Origin: Hyphomicrobiales bacterium
GTDB taxonomy: Bacteria; Pseudomonadota; Alphaproteobacteria; Rhizobiales; Beijerinckiaceae
Direction: 5' to 3'
Assembly: GCA_027489535.1 (NCBI GenBank)
Contig: JAIXZO010000022.1
Location: 186,001-250,000 of the forward strand
DNA: 64,000 bases
The translations under genes were made by a program, and so were the position numbers. Below, in pieces: positions 34,524-42,441 of this stretch (positions are counted from its first letter, which is position 1; each line of letters opens with the position of its first letter). The notes beneath the pieces were generated by a model that ran no database searches, was not told the origin of the DNA, and saw only the letters and a list, made by a program, of their open reading frames with translations.

Positions 34524-34853
34524 ATGAGGCGACAGGCACGAAGAGGCGCATTTGCCGCAGCGACGCTCGCAGCCTCGCTGCTGCTCATGCATGCCGTTCA
34601 GCCCGCTTCGGCACAGGCCGTTCCCAAGACCGGCAGCTGCCCGTCCGGTTACAGGACCAGCGGCAATTACTGCGTCCCGAACGGGCCGTCCGCAGGACCG
34701 GCGGTCGCGAAGTCCGGCGCATGCCCCTCAGGCTACCGCACGTCGGGCGATTACTGCGTCGGTGATCGCGATGCCGGTCATGCGGTGCCGAAATCGGGCT
34801 CATGCCCGAGCGGATACCGCACGAGCGGGTCCTACTGCGTCCAAAACCGCTGA
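34524..34853 (+). CDS. Small secreted protein with three Cys-containing repeats
   Basis: 109 residues from the ATG at 34524 (GGAGG 8 nt upstream). Longer in-frame starts exist but lack such a site. Residues 1-30 are a strong Sec signal peptide with basic start and ASAQA end. The mature part is three copies of CPSGYRTSGxYCV, spaced 28 and 27 residues apart and joined by AVPKSGS-like linkers. Each copy has two cysteines, so three disulfide loops in the periplasm or outside are likely. I do not know the function. It is divergent from the SsuABC-like operon and shares its regulatory region. It meets the receiver gene tail-to-tail. Confidence 0.75.
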   Translation: MRRQARRGAFAAATLAASLLLMHAVQPASAQAVPKTGSCPSGYRTSGNYCVPNGPSAGPAVAKSGACPSGYRTSGDYCVGDRDAGHAVPKSGSCPSGYRTSGSYCVQNR

Positions 34854-34855
34854 AA

Positions 34856-35311
34856 TCAGAAAGCCGGGCGGAAGGCCGGCAGGCGGCCGCGCATGATTTC
34901 GCGGCGATCACGGACCGGCGGACGAGCACGCTCAGAACGCTTTTCGACCAGCGAGGCTGCACGAACCTCGGCCTCCGCAGCCTTCAAAGCCTGCACCATC
35001 TCGTTCGCGGGGAACGGCTCCGATACGACGCCGACCACGCCGACCGCATGCGAATGGTCCTCGGCCGGTCCGCGCGCTACGAGCAAGCTGAACGCCCCGT
35101 ACCGCTCGTAATATTCGCGCGCGAGGGCGAGCCCCGAACGGCCGCTCAACCGGTCGCCGATGACGACGAGGTCGGGCCGGCGGTCATGGACGGACAACGA
35201 TGATTCGACCTCGGAACGGGCCATCCCCACCACGCTGTGGCGGCACAAGTCAGCGCAAGTCGCCACCATCGAGGCGACCAGCAACTGTTCGTGGGCGACA
35301 AGAACCTTCAC
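34856..35311 (-). CDS. Receiver-like protein lacking key phosphorelay residues
   Basis: 151 residues from the GTG at 35311 (AGGA 11 nt upstream). A TTG at 35389 would lengthen it by 26 residues without a site. Residues 1-120 follow the CheY fold (VKVLVAHEQLL, RPDLVVIGDRLSG with Asp53, then VSEPFPANEMVQAL). The acidic pair is His7-Glu8 instead of two Asp, the switch residue is Ala79, and the invariant lysine is Glu98. The tail is basic and Arg-rich. Hence probably a pseudo-receiver or an output-free regulator working without phosphorylation. No histidine kinase is nearby. Confidence 0.75.
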   Translation of the reverse strand: MKVLVAHEQLLVASMVATCADLCRHSVVGMARSEVESSLSVHDRRPDLVVIGDRLSGRSGLALAREYYERYGAFSLLVARGPAEDHSHAVGVVGVVSEPFPANEMVQALKAAEAEVRAASLVEKRSERARPPVRDRREIMRGRLPAFRPAF

Positions 35312-35441
35312 GGACGAATTGATCCTATCGAGAACGCCGTCGAGCGATTCGACTTCGACATCATGAGATGTCGCCGAAGCCGAGCGCAATAGCAGTGTTC
35401 GCGAGAAAACCCCAGCCGTCCGACGCAGGTTTTTACGTCGC

Positions 35442-36215
35442 TCAATCCGGAAGGATCGCGACCGCGCGCGTCCACCCGCCGGACGCGCCTTTGATCTTCA
35501 CGGGGAAGCACGAGACCATGAATCCGGTGGCGGGCAACGTTTCCAAGGCGTGCAGCTTCTCGACCTGGCAATAGCCGCGGTCGCGCCCGGCCTTGTGGCC
35601 TTCCCAAATCAACGAGGCGTCCTTCGTCTCGGCATATTTCTTGGCGGTGTGACTGAACGGCGCATCCCAGCTCCAGCCGTCGGTGCCGACCACGCGGATG
35701 CCTTGCGAGGTCAGATGCAGCGTGCCGGCGCGGCCGACGCCGCAGCCGCTGTGGATGTAGTCTTCCTGACCGTAACGTTCGCCGGCGCGGGTGTTGAGCA
35801 GCACGATGTCGAGCGGCTTCAGCACATGGCCGATCCGCGCAAGCTCCGCGTCCAACTCCTCCGGCGTCACGAGATGGCCGTCCGGCAGATGGCGGAAATC
35901 GAGCTTCACCGCGGGGCGGTGGAACCAATCGAGCGGCAACTGGTCGATGGTCGCGGCCGGCAGCCCGCCGTCCATCGTGGAATGGTAATGCCACGGCGCG
36001 TCCACATGCGTGCCGTTGTGGGTAGAAACGGCGACCGTCTCCATCGCCCAACCCTCGCCGTCCGGCAGGTCTTCGCGCTTCAGGCCGGGAAAGAAGTCCA
36101 CGACCTCGCCGACGGTGCTCGCATGCGTCTTGTAGTTGATCTTCGGGCGCATGAAGGCCGGATCGGCCGGCACGTCGTTTTCGAGCGGGATCGAAATATC
36201 GATGAATTTCGGCAT
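35442..36215 (-). CDS. Cyclase family protein (metal-dependent amide hydrolase)
   Basis: 257 residues from the ATG at 36215 (AGAGGAAA 8 nt upstream). Contains the cyclase/kynurenine formamidase signature HNGTHVDAPWHY (about 66-77), which provides metal ligands, and the later YIHSGCGVGRAGTLHL. Family members hydrolyse formyl-kynurenine, isatin or other cyclic amides. Last gene, after an 85-bp gap, of the thiolase-DUF35-MmgE run. The gap holds a 21-bp inverted repeat, so it may have its own promoter. Confidence 0.9.
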   Translation of the reverse strand: MPKFIDISIPLENDVPADPAFMRPKINYKTHASTVGEVVDFFPGLKREDLPDGEGWAMETVAVSTHNGTHVDAPWHYHSTMDGGLPAATIDQLPLDWFHRPAVKLDFRHLPDGHLVTPEELDAELARIGHVLKPLDIVLLNTRAGERYGQEDYIHSGCGVGRAGTLHLTSQGIRVVGTDGWSWDAPFSHTAKKYAETKDASLIWEGHKAGRDRGYCQVEKLHALETLPATGFMVSCFPVKIKGASGGWTRAVAILPD

Positions 36216-36254
36216 GGGACGTTTCCTCTTCAACTTTATTTGCCGTGATTACAG

Positions 36255-36275
36255 CCGAATTCCACTTCGATTCGG
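36255..36275. promoter_or_regulatory. Interrupted palindrome CCGAAT-N9-ATTCGG before the cyclase gene
   Basis: Perfect 6-bp arms separated by 9 bp, located 40-60 bp upstream of the cyclase start, on a patch less GC-rich than the flanking genes. Possible operator. Confidence 0.3.
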
Positions 36276-36300
36276 AAGCAGTCCGGGTCAATCGGCCCGC

Positions 36301-37662
36301 TCAGTCCGTCCGAAACGCCGCCGCGAGGTCCCGCACCGAAGAGGCGCCGTCGATCCCGTCCACCGCCGCCATGAGCCCGAAGGCGCGCACGGCCCCCAAG
36401 GCCTCGACCGCCGCGTCCTGCGCGCGCTCGCGGATCTGGCCTGCAGTCGCCGGCACGACGTCCGGCAACGAACGCTCGAGCACGCTGCCGTCGTCGAGCA
36501 CGACCCGCACCGATCCGCCCTGTGCGGCGGGGAAAGCCGCCGTAAAACCGGCATCAGCCTCCAAAGACGTCAGCCCGATCACGCGCAGGATCGCAGCGTC
36601 GTCGAGGCGGGAGTAATTCGCTTCCGCGACGCCGCCGCGGACCAGAGCCGCGGCGGTGCTGAACTGGATGCTCATCTTGGCCTGCAAGGCGCGTTCATAG
36701 GGACCGGCGAAGTCGCAACCGGGATAGCGCACGGCCGCCTCGGAAACGCGGATGGCGACTTCACGGATTCGCGCGGGGTCGAGCGCGCCTCCGCCCGCCA
36801 TGGCGGCGGCGACCTGGCAGGGCGTCTGGGCGAAATTGCAGGCCGGAACGGGCTTGCTGTAGACGGCGAGAATGTCCGCTTCGCCGTTCGGAAACAGGTC
36901 GATTGCGGCCGGCGCGGTCTTGCGCCCGAAGGCCGCGAACAGCCCCGCCTCCCCTTCCAGGATGTCCTCGGAGGCATAGGCCCCCGCCCGCGCAAGCTCC
37001 ACCGCCGTCACCGCGCTGCGCGCCGCCATGCCGGGATGAAAATACATCTCGCTGCCGCCGCGATGCGGCCATTGGTTCAGCCCGCACGCCATATTGGCCG
37101 CGAGCCCGATCGCTGCCGTCGTCTGCGCCTCGTCGAGGCCGAGCAACCGCGCGGCCGCGACGGCGGCGCCGATGGGCGCGGTCAAGCCGGTCGGACGGAA
37201 CAGCCGCGCCAATTCCTTGTCGAACAGCGCCCGGCCGAGACGTGCGCCGACCTCATAGCCGACGACGGCGGCATCGATCAGACGCGCGCCGTCGACGTCC
37301 TCGATTTCCGCCAAGGCCAACAGCGTCGGCCATACGACGACGCCGTGATGAGCAATGCTGGCCGCATGCATGTCCTCGCGCACGAGACCATGCCCGAGCA
37401 CGCCGTTGACGAAGGCCGCGGAGCACGGATCGGTCGTCACGCCGAACCCGACGATGCCCGCACCCGCGGACAGCGGCCGGGCTATGGTCAGGGCCTGACG
37501 GCTCCAGGGCAGGTTGCGCGCCTCGAAGGCGCAGGAGAGGAAATCAAACAGGCACGACAGCGCCTTCGCCCTCACCTCCGGCGAAAAGCCCGCCGGGTCG
37601 CGGGCGAGCGCCTGCGCGGCGATGCTGCGGGCGAGCGTTGCAGCCACGGGTCGGTCAAGCAT
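36301..37662 (-). CDS. MmgE/PrpD family protein
   Basis: 453 residues, the family length. Typical N-terminal all-helical domain and segments such as GHGLVREDMHAASIAHHG and GLAANMACGLNQWPHRGGSEMYFHPG. The family includes 2-methylcitrate dehydratase, cis-aconitate decarboxylase and many uncharacterised catabolic members. ATG at 37662 overlaps the DUF35 gene by 8 nt. In this operon it may hydrate or dehydrate a tricarboxylate-like or acyl intermediate. No specific reaction is assigned. Confidence 0.9.
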   Translation of the reverse strand: MLDRPVAATLARSIAAQALARDPAGFSPEVRAKALSCLFDFLSCAFEARNLPWSRQALTIARPLSAGAGIVGFGVTTDPCSAAFVNGVLGHGLVREDMHAASIAHHGVVVWPTLLALAEIEDVDGARLIDAAVVGYEVGARLGRALFDKELARLFRPTGLTAPIGAAVAAARLLGLDEAQTTAAIGLAANMACGLNQWPHRGGSEMYFHPGMAARSAVTAVELARAGAYASEDILEGEAGLFAAFGRKTAPAAIDLFPNGEADILAVYSKPVPACNFAQTPCQVAAAMAGGGALDPARIREVAIRVSEAAVRYPGCDFAGPYERALQAKMSIQFSTAAALVRGGVAEANYSRLDDAAILRVIGLTSLEADAGFTAAFPAAQGGSVRVVLDDGSVLERSLPDVVPATAGQIRERAQDAAVEALGAVRAFGLMAAVDGIDGASSVRDLAAAFRTD

Positions 37663-38086
37663 CGGTTCCGTTCCTCGGGCGCATCGGCCTGAATTTCAGC
37701 AGCGTGACGTCGGGCGCCACGTCCTCGAACACCGCTTCGAGCGGCGTTCCCAACGGCGGCACGTCGTCGGTCTCCACGAGGTTGGAGTAGACCTTGGGGC
37801 CTTCCTCCAATGCGACGACCGCAACGACATAAGGCATTTCCGCCGCGAAACCGGGAAAATAAGCCTTATGAAAACGCGCCCACGACCACAACGTCCCCCG
37901 CCCGGATGCCTTGAAACGGCTGGAGCGTCCGCCTCCGCATCCCGGGCACGTGGAAAAACTCTCATAGCGGACGTGGCCGCAATCATCGCAGGCGAGCAAC
38001 CGCACCTCGCCTTCGCGGAGACCTTCCCAGTAGGCGCGGTCGCGTTCGCCGATGACCGGCAACGGCTTGGAATAGGGCGTCTTCAT
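37655..38086 (-). CDS. Zn-ribbon/OB-fold protein, DUF35 (thiolase partner)
   Basis: 143 residues. N-terminal rubredoxin-like zinc ribbon with Cys33, Cys36, Cys47 and Cys50, then an OB-fold (GRGTLWSWARFHKAYFPGF). DUF35 proteins act as obligate partners of thiolase-like enzymes, as ChsH2 does for the retro-aldolase Ltp2 in steroid side-chain breakdown. ATG at 38086 is coupled by ATGA to the upstream thiolase-like gene. The cysteines stand at exactly the same positions as in the second copy (41771). Confidence 0.92.
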   Translation of the reverse strand: MKTPYSKPLPVIGERDRAYWEGLREGEVRLLACDDCGHVRYESFSTCPGCGGGRSSRFKASGRGTLWSWARFHKAYFPGFAAEMPYVVAVVALEEGPKVYSNLVETDDVPPLGTPLEAVFEDVAPDVTLLKFRPMRPRNGTDA

Positions 38087-39225
38087 CGCGGCGATGCTCC
38101 ATAGATGATCGACGTGCAGACCGGCGACGCGGCCATGTATTGGATCAACCCGGCATCGTTCACCTGCCGCTCGCCGCATTCGCCGCGGATCTGGCGCACC
38201 GCTTCGACGTTGAGCGCCCAGCCCTGCATGTAGCTCTCGGACAGATGCCCGCCCGAGGTATTGGAAGGGAATTTCGATCCGAGCCGCAGATGCCCTTCCG
38301 CCGCCCAAGGCCCGCTCGCTCCCACCGGGCAGAACCCGAAACCTTCGAGGGAGAACAGCACGGTCGGCGTGAAATTGTCGTAGATCATCAGCGCATCGAG
38401 ATCGTCGCGCGTGCAATCGGCGTCCGCATAGATGTGGTCCGCGATGCGCTGCATCGGCGCACGCCAAAAGTCGTCCGGCGGCATCGAACCCGAGCCGAAG
38501 CTGCTCGCCTGGCCGAAGGCGCGGATATGCACCGGCTTCTTGCGGCAATCCTTGGCGCGTTCGGCCGAGGTGACGATCAGCGCCACGCCGCCGTCGTTGA
38601 TGAGGCAGTAGTCGAGCAGATGCAGCGGCTCCGCCACGAAGCGTGAATTCTGATGGTCCTCGATCGTGATCGGCGTGCGCATGACCGCATCGGGGTTCAG
38701 GGATGCGTGACGCCGAAACGTGGAGGCGATCTCGCCGAGATGCTCGCTTCGCGTGCCGTAAAGATGGGCGTGACGGTTGAACATCATCGCATGCATCGCG
38801 CCCGGCGAGGTCATCCCGTAGGGAAACCACTGCCCGGCCCCGCCGGAGCCGTATTGATCGCCTTCGCCGCCGTAGCGGTCGCCCGCGCTGCGGCCGTTGT
38901 TGCCGTAGACCACGGCCACGACGTCGGCCATGCCGCTGGCCACCGCCATGGCCGCCTGCTCGATGGCGACGCCCGCCATCCGGCCCTGCCCCGGCAGGAT
39001 GGTGACGAAGCGCGGATCGATCCCGAGCATTTCGCCGAAGCGCTGATAATCCCCGATGCGGCTGACGATGAGCCCGTCAATGTCGGACAACGCCAGCCCC
39101 GCATCGTCGAGCGCGTTGCGCAGCGCCCACGCGCCGAGATCATATTGGTCGTATTCGGGCAATCGACCGTAAGCGGTCGTACCCACCCCCGCGACGGCGG
39201 TGCGGCCGGTGAAGCGTCGAGCCAT
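38083..39225 (-). CDS. Thiolase-like protein (Ltp2/SCP2-thiolase group)
   Basis: 380 residues from the ATG at 39225 (GGAGG 5-6 nt upstream). A GTG at 39249 is an alternative. Thiolase fold: AVAGVGTTAYGRLPEY, AIEQAAMAVASGMADVV, NTSGGHLSESYMQG. The nucleophilic Cys position and the GHPxGATG catalytic histidine of true thiolases are missing, as in Ltp2-type retro-aldolases, where tyrosines act instead. It is therefore likely to cleave an acyl-CoA C-C bond by retro-aldol chemistry together with the coupled DUF35 protein. Divergent from the second pair across a 319-bp region. Confidence 0.88.
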   Translation of the reverse strand: MARRFTGRTAVAGVGTTAYGRLPEYDQYDLGAWALRNALDDAGLALSDIDGLIVSRIGDYQRFGEMLGIDPRFVTILPGQGRMAGVAIEQAAMAVASGMADVVAVVYGNNGRSAGDRYGGEGDQYGSGGAGQWFPYGMTSPGAMHAMMFNRHAHLYGTRSEHLGEIASTFRRHASLNPDAVMRTPITIEDHQNSRFVAEPLHLLDYCLINDGGVALIVTSAERAKDCRKKPVHIRAFGQASSFGSGSMPPDDFWRAPMQRIADHIYADADCTRDDLDALMIYDNFTPTVLFSLEGFGFCPVGASGPWAAEGHLRLGSKFPSNTSGGHLSESYMQGWALNVEAVRQIRGECGERQVNDAGLIQYMAASPVCTSIIYGASPR

Positions 39226-39544
39226 CCGACCCTCCGAAGCTGGGCTCACGGGCTCGCGAGCGGGTTGAGGGATCGCCGACCTCCCTCCGGTCGGGGACGA
39301 GCGGCGATGATAAGCGCGTTTCGACTCCCGGAACCCGCCCGAAACGCGAACATATCAGATATGCGCGGGACCTCTCCCGCAGTGCGGGAATTGCCGTTTT
39401 CCGGATCGAATTCAGCCACTTGCCTATCCGACAGGCATTTCGGCCGCGTGCGCCGCAACGCTGACGCGACGTCGAGAGCAGAGGATAGTCGGTCGTGAGG
39501 CGCCGCCGCGAAGAGCGGCACCCCGAGCCGAGGAGGGTGCGTCG
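39226..39544. other. Divergent intergenic region between thiolase and ADH operons
   Basis: 319 bp without a convincing gene. It holds a perfect 13-bp palindrome at 39351-39363, a hairpin TCCCGC-AGT-GCGGGA at 39375-39389 related to the hairpins at 13506 and 25484, and a GC inverted repeat CCGACC/GGTCGG at 39276-39294. Both operons must start here. Confidence 0.7.
39351..39363. promoter_or_regulatory. Perfect palindrome CATATC-A-GATATG (site S1 of 13-bp family)
   Basis: Six-base arms around one A, flanked by CGCG on both sides (two bases out on the left). Best member of a six-site intergenic family with core ATAKCAGMTAT. It lies 126 bp upstream of the minus-strand thiolase gene and 182 bp upstream of the plus-strand ADH gene. 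Confidence 0.65.
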
Positions 39545-40597
39545 ATGAAGGCTTTGGTCGTCAGAGAGCCGGGGGGCACGAGCGTCCTGCGCTGCGAGGA
39601 AATTCCCGATCCGGTGCCGGGGCGTCGCGACGTCGTGATCAAGGTGCATGCCTGCGGCGTATGCTTCCACGACATCGTCACGCGCAACGGCACGTTGAAG
39701 GCGGGCGTGAAGATGCCCTGCATCCTCGGCCACGAGATTTCGGGCACCGTCGTGGAAGTCGGGCCGGACGTGCGGACCTTCAAAGCCGGCGACCGCGTCG
39801 CCACCGTCCAGCGCAATCACGTCTGCGGCGAATGCCGCTTCTGCCGCACCGGCCGCGAAACGCTCTGCCCCGAGCGCAAATTCACCGGCGATTGGGGGCT
39901 CGTGGGCGGTTACGGCGAACTGGTCGCCATCGAGGCCGACAACGTCGCGCGCGTCCCCGACGAGGTGGACCTGACCGGCGCGTCGGTGGTGGCCTGCACC
40001 ATCGGCACCATTCTCAACGCGATCCGCGAAGTCGGCCGCCTCGCGCCCGGGGAAACCGCTCTCGTCACCGGCTCCGGCGGCGGGCTCGGCATGGCCGCGA
40101 TCCAGCTTTGCCGGCTGGCGGGCGCGCGCGTGATCGCACAGACGACGTCTCCCTCCAAGGTCGACATGCTCCGCAGCCTCGGCGCGGACGAGGTGATCGT
40201 GCACGGCCGCGGCGAGGATTTCTCGGAGGAGGTGCGGCGCCTCACCGGCGGCTTCGGCGTCGACGTGGCGGTGGACAATGTGGGCACGCCCTTGTTCCAG
40301 CCGACGCGGAAAAGCATCGCGGTCGGCGGGCGTTGGCTGCTGATCGGCCAGCTCAACGGCGATTTCGTACCCTTCAATCCCGCGCAGCTGTTTCTCAGAA
40401 ACATCTCGATGCTCAGCGCCACGAGCACCACCCGCAAGCAGCTGGAGGATTGCCTGGAACTCGTCCGCCGCGGGCAGGTCAAACCGATCATCGACCGCGA
40501 GCTGCCGCTCGAGCGCGCCGCCGAAGCGCACGACCTCGTCGAACGCGGAGCGGTGGCGGGCCGCATCGTGCTGCGGCCGAACGGAATGACCCCGTGA
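39545..40597 (+). CDS. Zinc-dependent alcohol dehydrogenase-like MDR
   Basis: 350 residues from ATG at 39545 (GGAGGG upstream). Zinc-type MDR: catalytic ligands Cys40 (ACGVC) and GHE (62-64), four structural-zinc cysteines at 94, 97, 100 and 108, then the nucleotide motif GSGGGLGMAAIQLC. Some relatives reduce enoyl-CoA, so substrate class is open. First gene of the plus operon. It overlaps the second thiolase-like gene by 4 nt (GTGA). Confidence 0.92.
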   Translation: MKALVVREPGGTSVLRCEEIPDPVPGRRDVVIKVHACGVCFHDIVTRNGTLKAGVKMPCILGHEISGTVVEVGPDVRTFKAGDRVATVQRNHVCGECRFCRTGRETLCPERKFTGDWGLVGGYGELVAIEADNVARVPDEVDLTGASVVACTIGTILNAIREVGRLAPGETALVTGSGGGLGMAAIQLCRLAGARVIAQTTSPSKVDMLRSLGADEVIVHGRGEDFSEEVRRLTGGFGVDVAVDNVGTPLFQPTRKSIAVGGRWLLIGQLNGDFVPFNPAQLFLRNISMLSATSTTRKQLEDCLELVRRGQVKPIIDRELPLERAAEAHDLVERGAVAGRIVLRPNGMTP

Positions 40598-41757
40598 AAC
40601 CGAACGCGGTCATCGTCGGCATCGGCGCGAGCGAATTCGGCCGGTCCTTGCCGCAGAGCCAGCTCGCCCTCGGCGCGACCGCACTCAAACATGCGCTCGC
40701 CGACGCCGGTCTGGAGCGCGAGGACGTCGACGGCCTTTCCCTGCATCTCGGCTGGCCGCTCGGCTCGGATTATGACCGCTACGCCGAAGCCTACGGCCTC
40801 GACATCCGCTACGTGAACCAGACATGGCTGCACGGCCGCTTCACCGGCCAATCCCTGCAAAGCGCCGCCTTCGCCGTTTCGGCGGGGCTCGCGGATGTCG
40901 TGGCCTGCATCACCGCCGTCAGCTTCACCCGCGAACGCGGCTTTCTCGGCGGCCCGGGCGACGTCGAAGGCAATCGGGAGGAAGGCGGCAGCCACGGCGA
41001 GGCCCCGCCTTACGGCCTCACCGCCCCCGCCGGCGGCGCGGCCCTCGGCATGCAGCGATACATGCATCTTTACGGCGCGACGCCCGAGAAGCTCGCCGCC
41101 GTGCCCATGAGCATGCGCGCGCATGCCCTGCGCAACGAGCGCGCCATCATGCGCAAGCCGATGACGCTGGACGACTACATGACGAGCCGCATGGTGGTGG
41201 ATCCGCTGCGGCTGTTCGACTGCTCGCTCATCAACGACGGCGCGGTCGTGGCGCTCGTCACGACCGAAGAGCGCGCCCGCGACCTCCGCCAAAAGCCCGT
41301 CCGCATCGCGGGCATGCAGGGCATCCGGGCGGGTCGGGAGGAGTTCATCTTCGCCCCGCGCGGCATGGGCATCAACCAACAGTCGGGCCGGCAAGGACCG
41401 GCACGCGCCGTCGACCTCGAAATCTACCGCATGGCCGGGCTCGAGCGTTCCGACATGGCGGCCTTCTATACGTATGACGCCTTCTCCCCGCTCGTGCTGT
41501 TCGCCCTGGAGCGGTTCGGCTTTTGCGGACCGGGCGAAGCGGCGGATTTCGTGCAGGGCGGCCGCATCGGCCCCGGCGGTGAACTGCCGGTCAACACCTC
41601 GGGCGGGCTGCTGTCGGAAGCGCATGTCGCGGGGTGGAATTCCATCGCCGAAATGGTCCGTCAGCTTCGCGGCACGGCCGGCGCCAGCCAAATTCCCGAT
41701 GCCCGAGCGCTCCAATGGGGCACCTGCTGGGGCGACGGCGTCATCCTGACGTCCTAG
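40594..41757 (+). CDS. Thiolase-like protein (second copy)
   Basis: 387 residues from a GTG at 40594 overlapping the ADH stop. Same fold as the copy at 38083: VIVGIGASEFGRSLPQSQ, SAAFAVSAGLADVVA, NTSGGLLSEAHVAG. The catalytic Cys and GHP motif of thiolases are again absent. The tyrosine of SESYMQG in the first copy is His here (SEAHVAG). This suggests different substrate or reduced activity, or that the two copies form a mixed complex. Followed after 13 bp by its DUF35 partner. Confidence 0.88.
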   Translation: MKPNAVIVGIGASEFGRSLPQSQLALGATALKHALADAGLEREDVDGLSLHLGWPLGSDYDRYAEAYGLDIRYVNQTWLHGRFTGQSLQSAAFAVSAGLADVVACITAVSFTRERGFLGGPGDVEGNREEGGSHGEAPPYGLTAPAGGAALGMQRYMHLYGATPEKLAAVPMSMRAHALRNERAIMRKPMTLDDYMTSRMVVDPLRLFDCSLINDGAVVALVTTEERARDLRQKPVRIAGMQGIRAGREEFIFAPRGMGINQQSGRQGPARAVDLEIYRMAGLERSDMAAFYTYDAFSPLVLFALERFGFCGPGEAADFVQGGRIGPGGELPVNTSGGLLSEAHVAGWNSIAEMVRQLRGTAGASQIPDARALQWGTCWGDGVILTS

Positions 41758-41770
41758 GCGGAGAAGCCCG

Positions 41771-42187
41771 ATGCAGATCGACTACGGCAAGCCGCTGCCC
41801 CGCATCAGCCCCGACAACGCCCCGTTCTGGGAGGGGTGCCGCGAGGGCCGGCTCATGCTCCCGACCTGCGAGGATTGCGACGCGCCGCATCTTCCGCCCG
41901 GTCCGGTCTGCCCGCATTGCTTTTCGGATCGTCTCGTCTGGCGGGAAGCATCCGGCCGCGGCACGATCTCGACCTTCGTCGTCGTGCACAAGGCGTGGTT
42001 TCCGGCCTTCGCGGCCGATCTGCCCTACAACGTGGCCCAGATCGAACTGTCCGAAGGGCCGCGACTGACGGCGACCATCCTCGATGCCGAACGCTCCGAC
42101 CTCTTCATCGGCCGCCCCGTCACTGTGGTTTTCCTCGCGCGCGACGGGATCGTCCTCCCCTATTTCCGCCCCGCGACGGCGGATTGA
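41771..42187 (+). CDS. Zn-ribbon/OB-fold protein, DUF35 (second copy)
   Basis: 138 residues. Zinc ribbon Cys33, Cys36, Cys47, Cys50, then OB-fold with SGRGTISTFVVVHKAWFPAF. Likely partner of the thiolase-like protein encoded just upstream. GGAGAAG precedes the ATG. The end of this operon is followed by the 254-bp promoter region of the second Liv system. Confidence 0.92.
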   Translation: MQIDYGKPLPRISPDNAPFWEGCREGRLMLPTCEDCDAPHLPPGPVCPHCFSDRLVWREASGRGTISTFVVVHKAWFPAFAADLPYNVAQIELSEGPRLTATILDAERSDLFIGRPVTVVFLARDGIVLPYFRPATAD

Positions 42188-42223
42188 ATTCCGCTAGGTA
42201 AGATCATCGTGCGAATTGCGGGA

Positions 42224-42236
42224 GATATCTGCTATG
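42224..42236. promoter_or_regulatory. GATATCTGCTATG (site S2 of 13-bp family, minus orientation)
   Basis: The reverse complement CATAGCAGATATC matches the core ATAKCAGMTAT exactly. It overlaps the first of two direct GAGATATC copies (42222-42229 and 42239-42246). It lies about 210 bp upstream of livH of the second Liv system. Confidence 0.6.
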
Positions 42237-42441
42237 TTGAGATATCACGTTGCGGCCACCATCCGCACTTCGGACACTGACCGCGGAAAGTCCGGGCAAA
42301 GCTCGGGTCGGGGAGGTTGAAAATCCGCCGGACGACGCCGCAAGAGCGTCGCAGCGGATCTGAACGGAGGAGCAGACGGCACGCGCCGTCACGGTCTTTC
42401 GTACCCGCCGTCCCGATGCCCGCAAGGGAGGGACGCGCATT

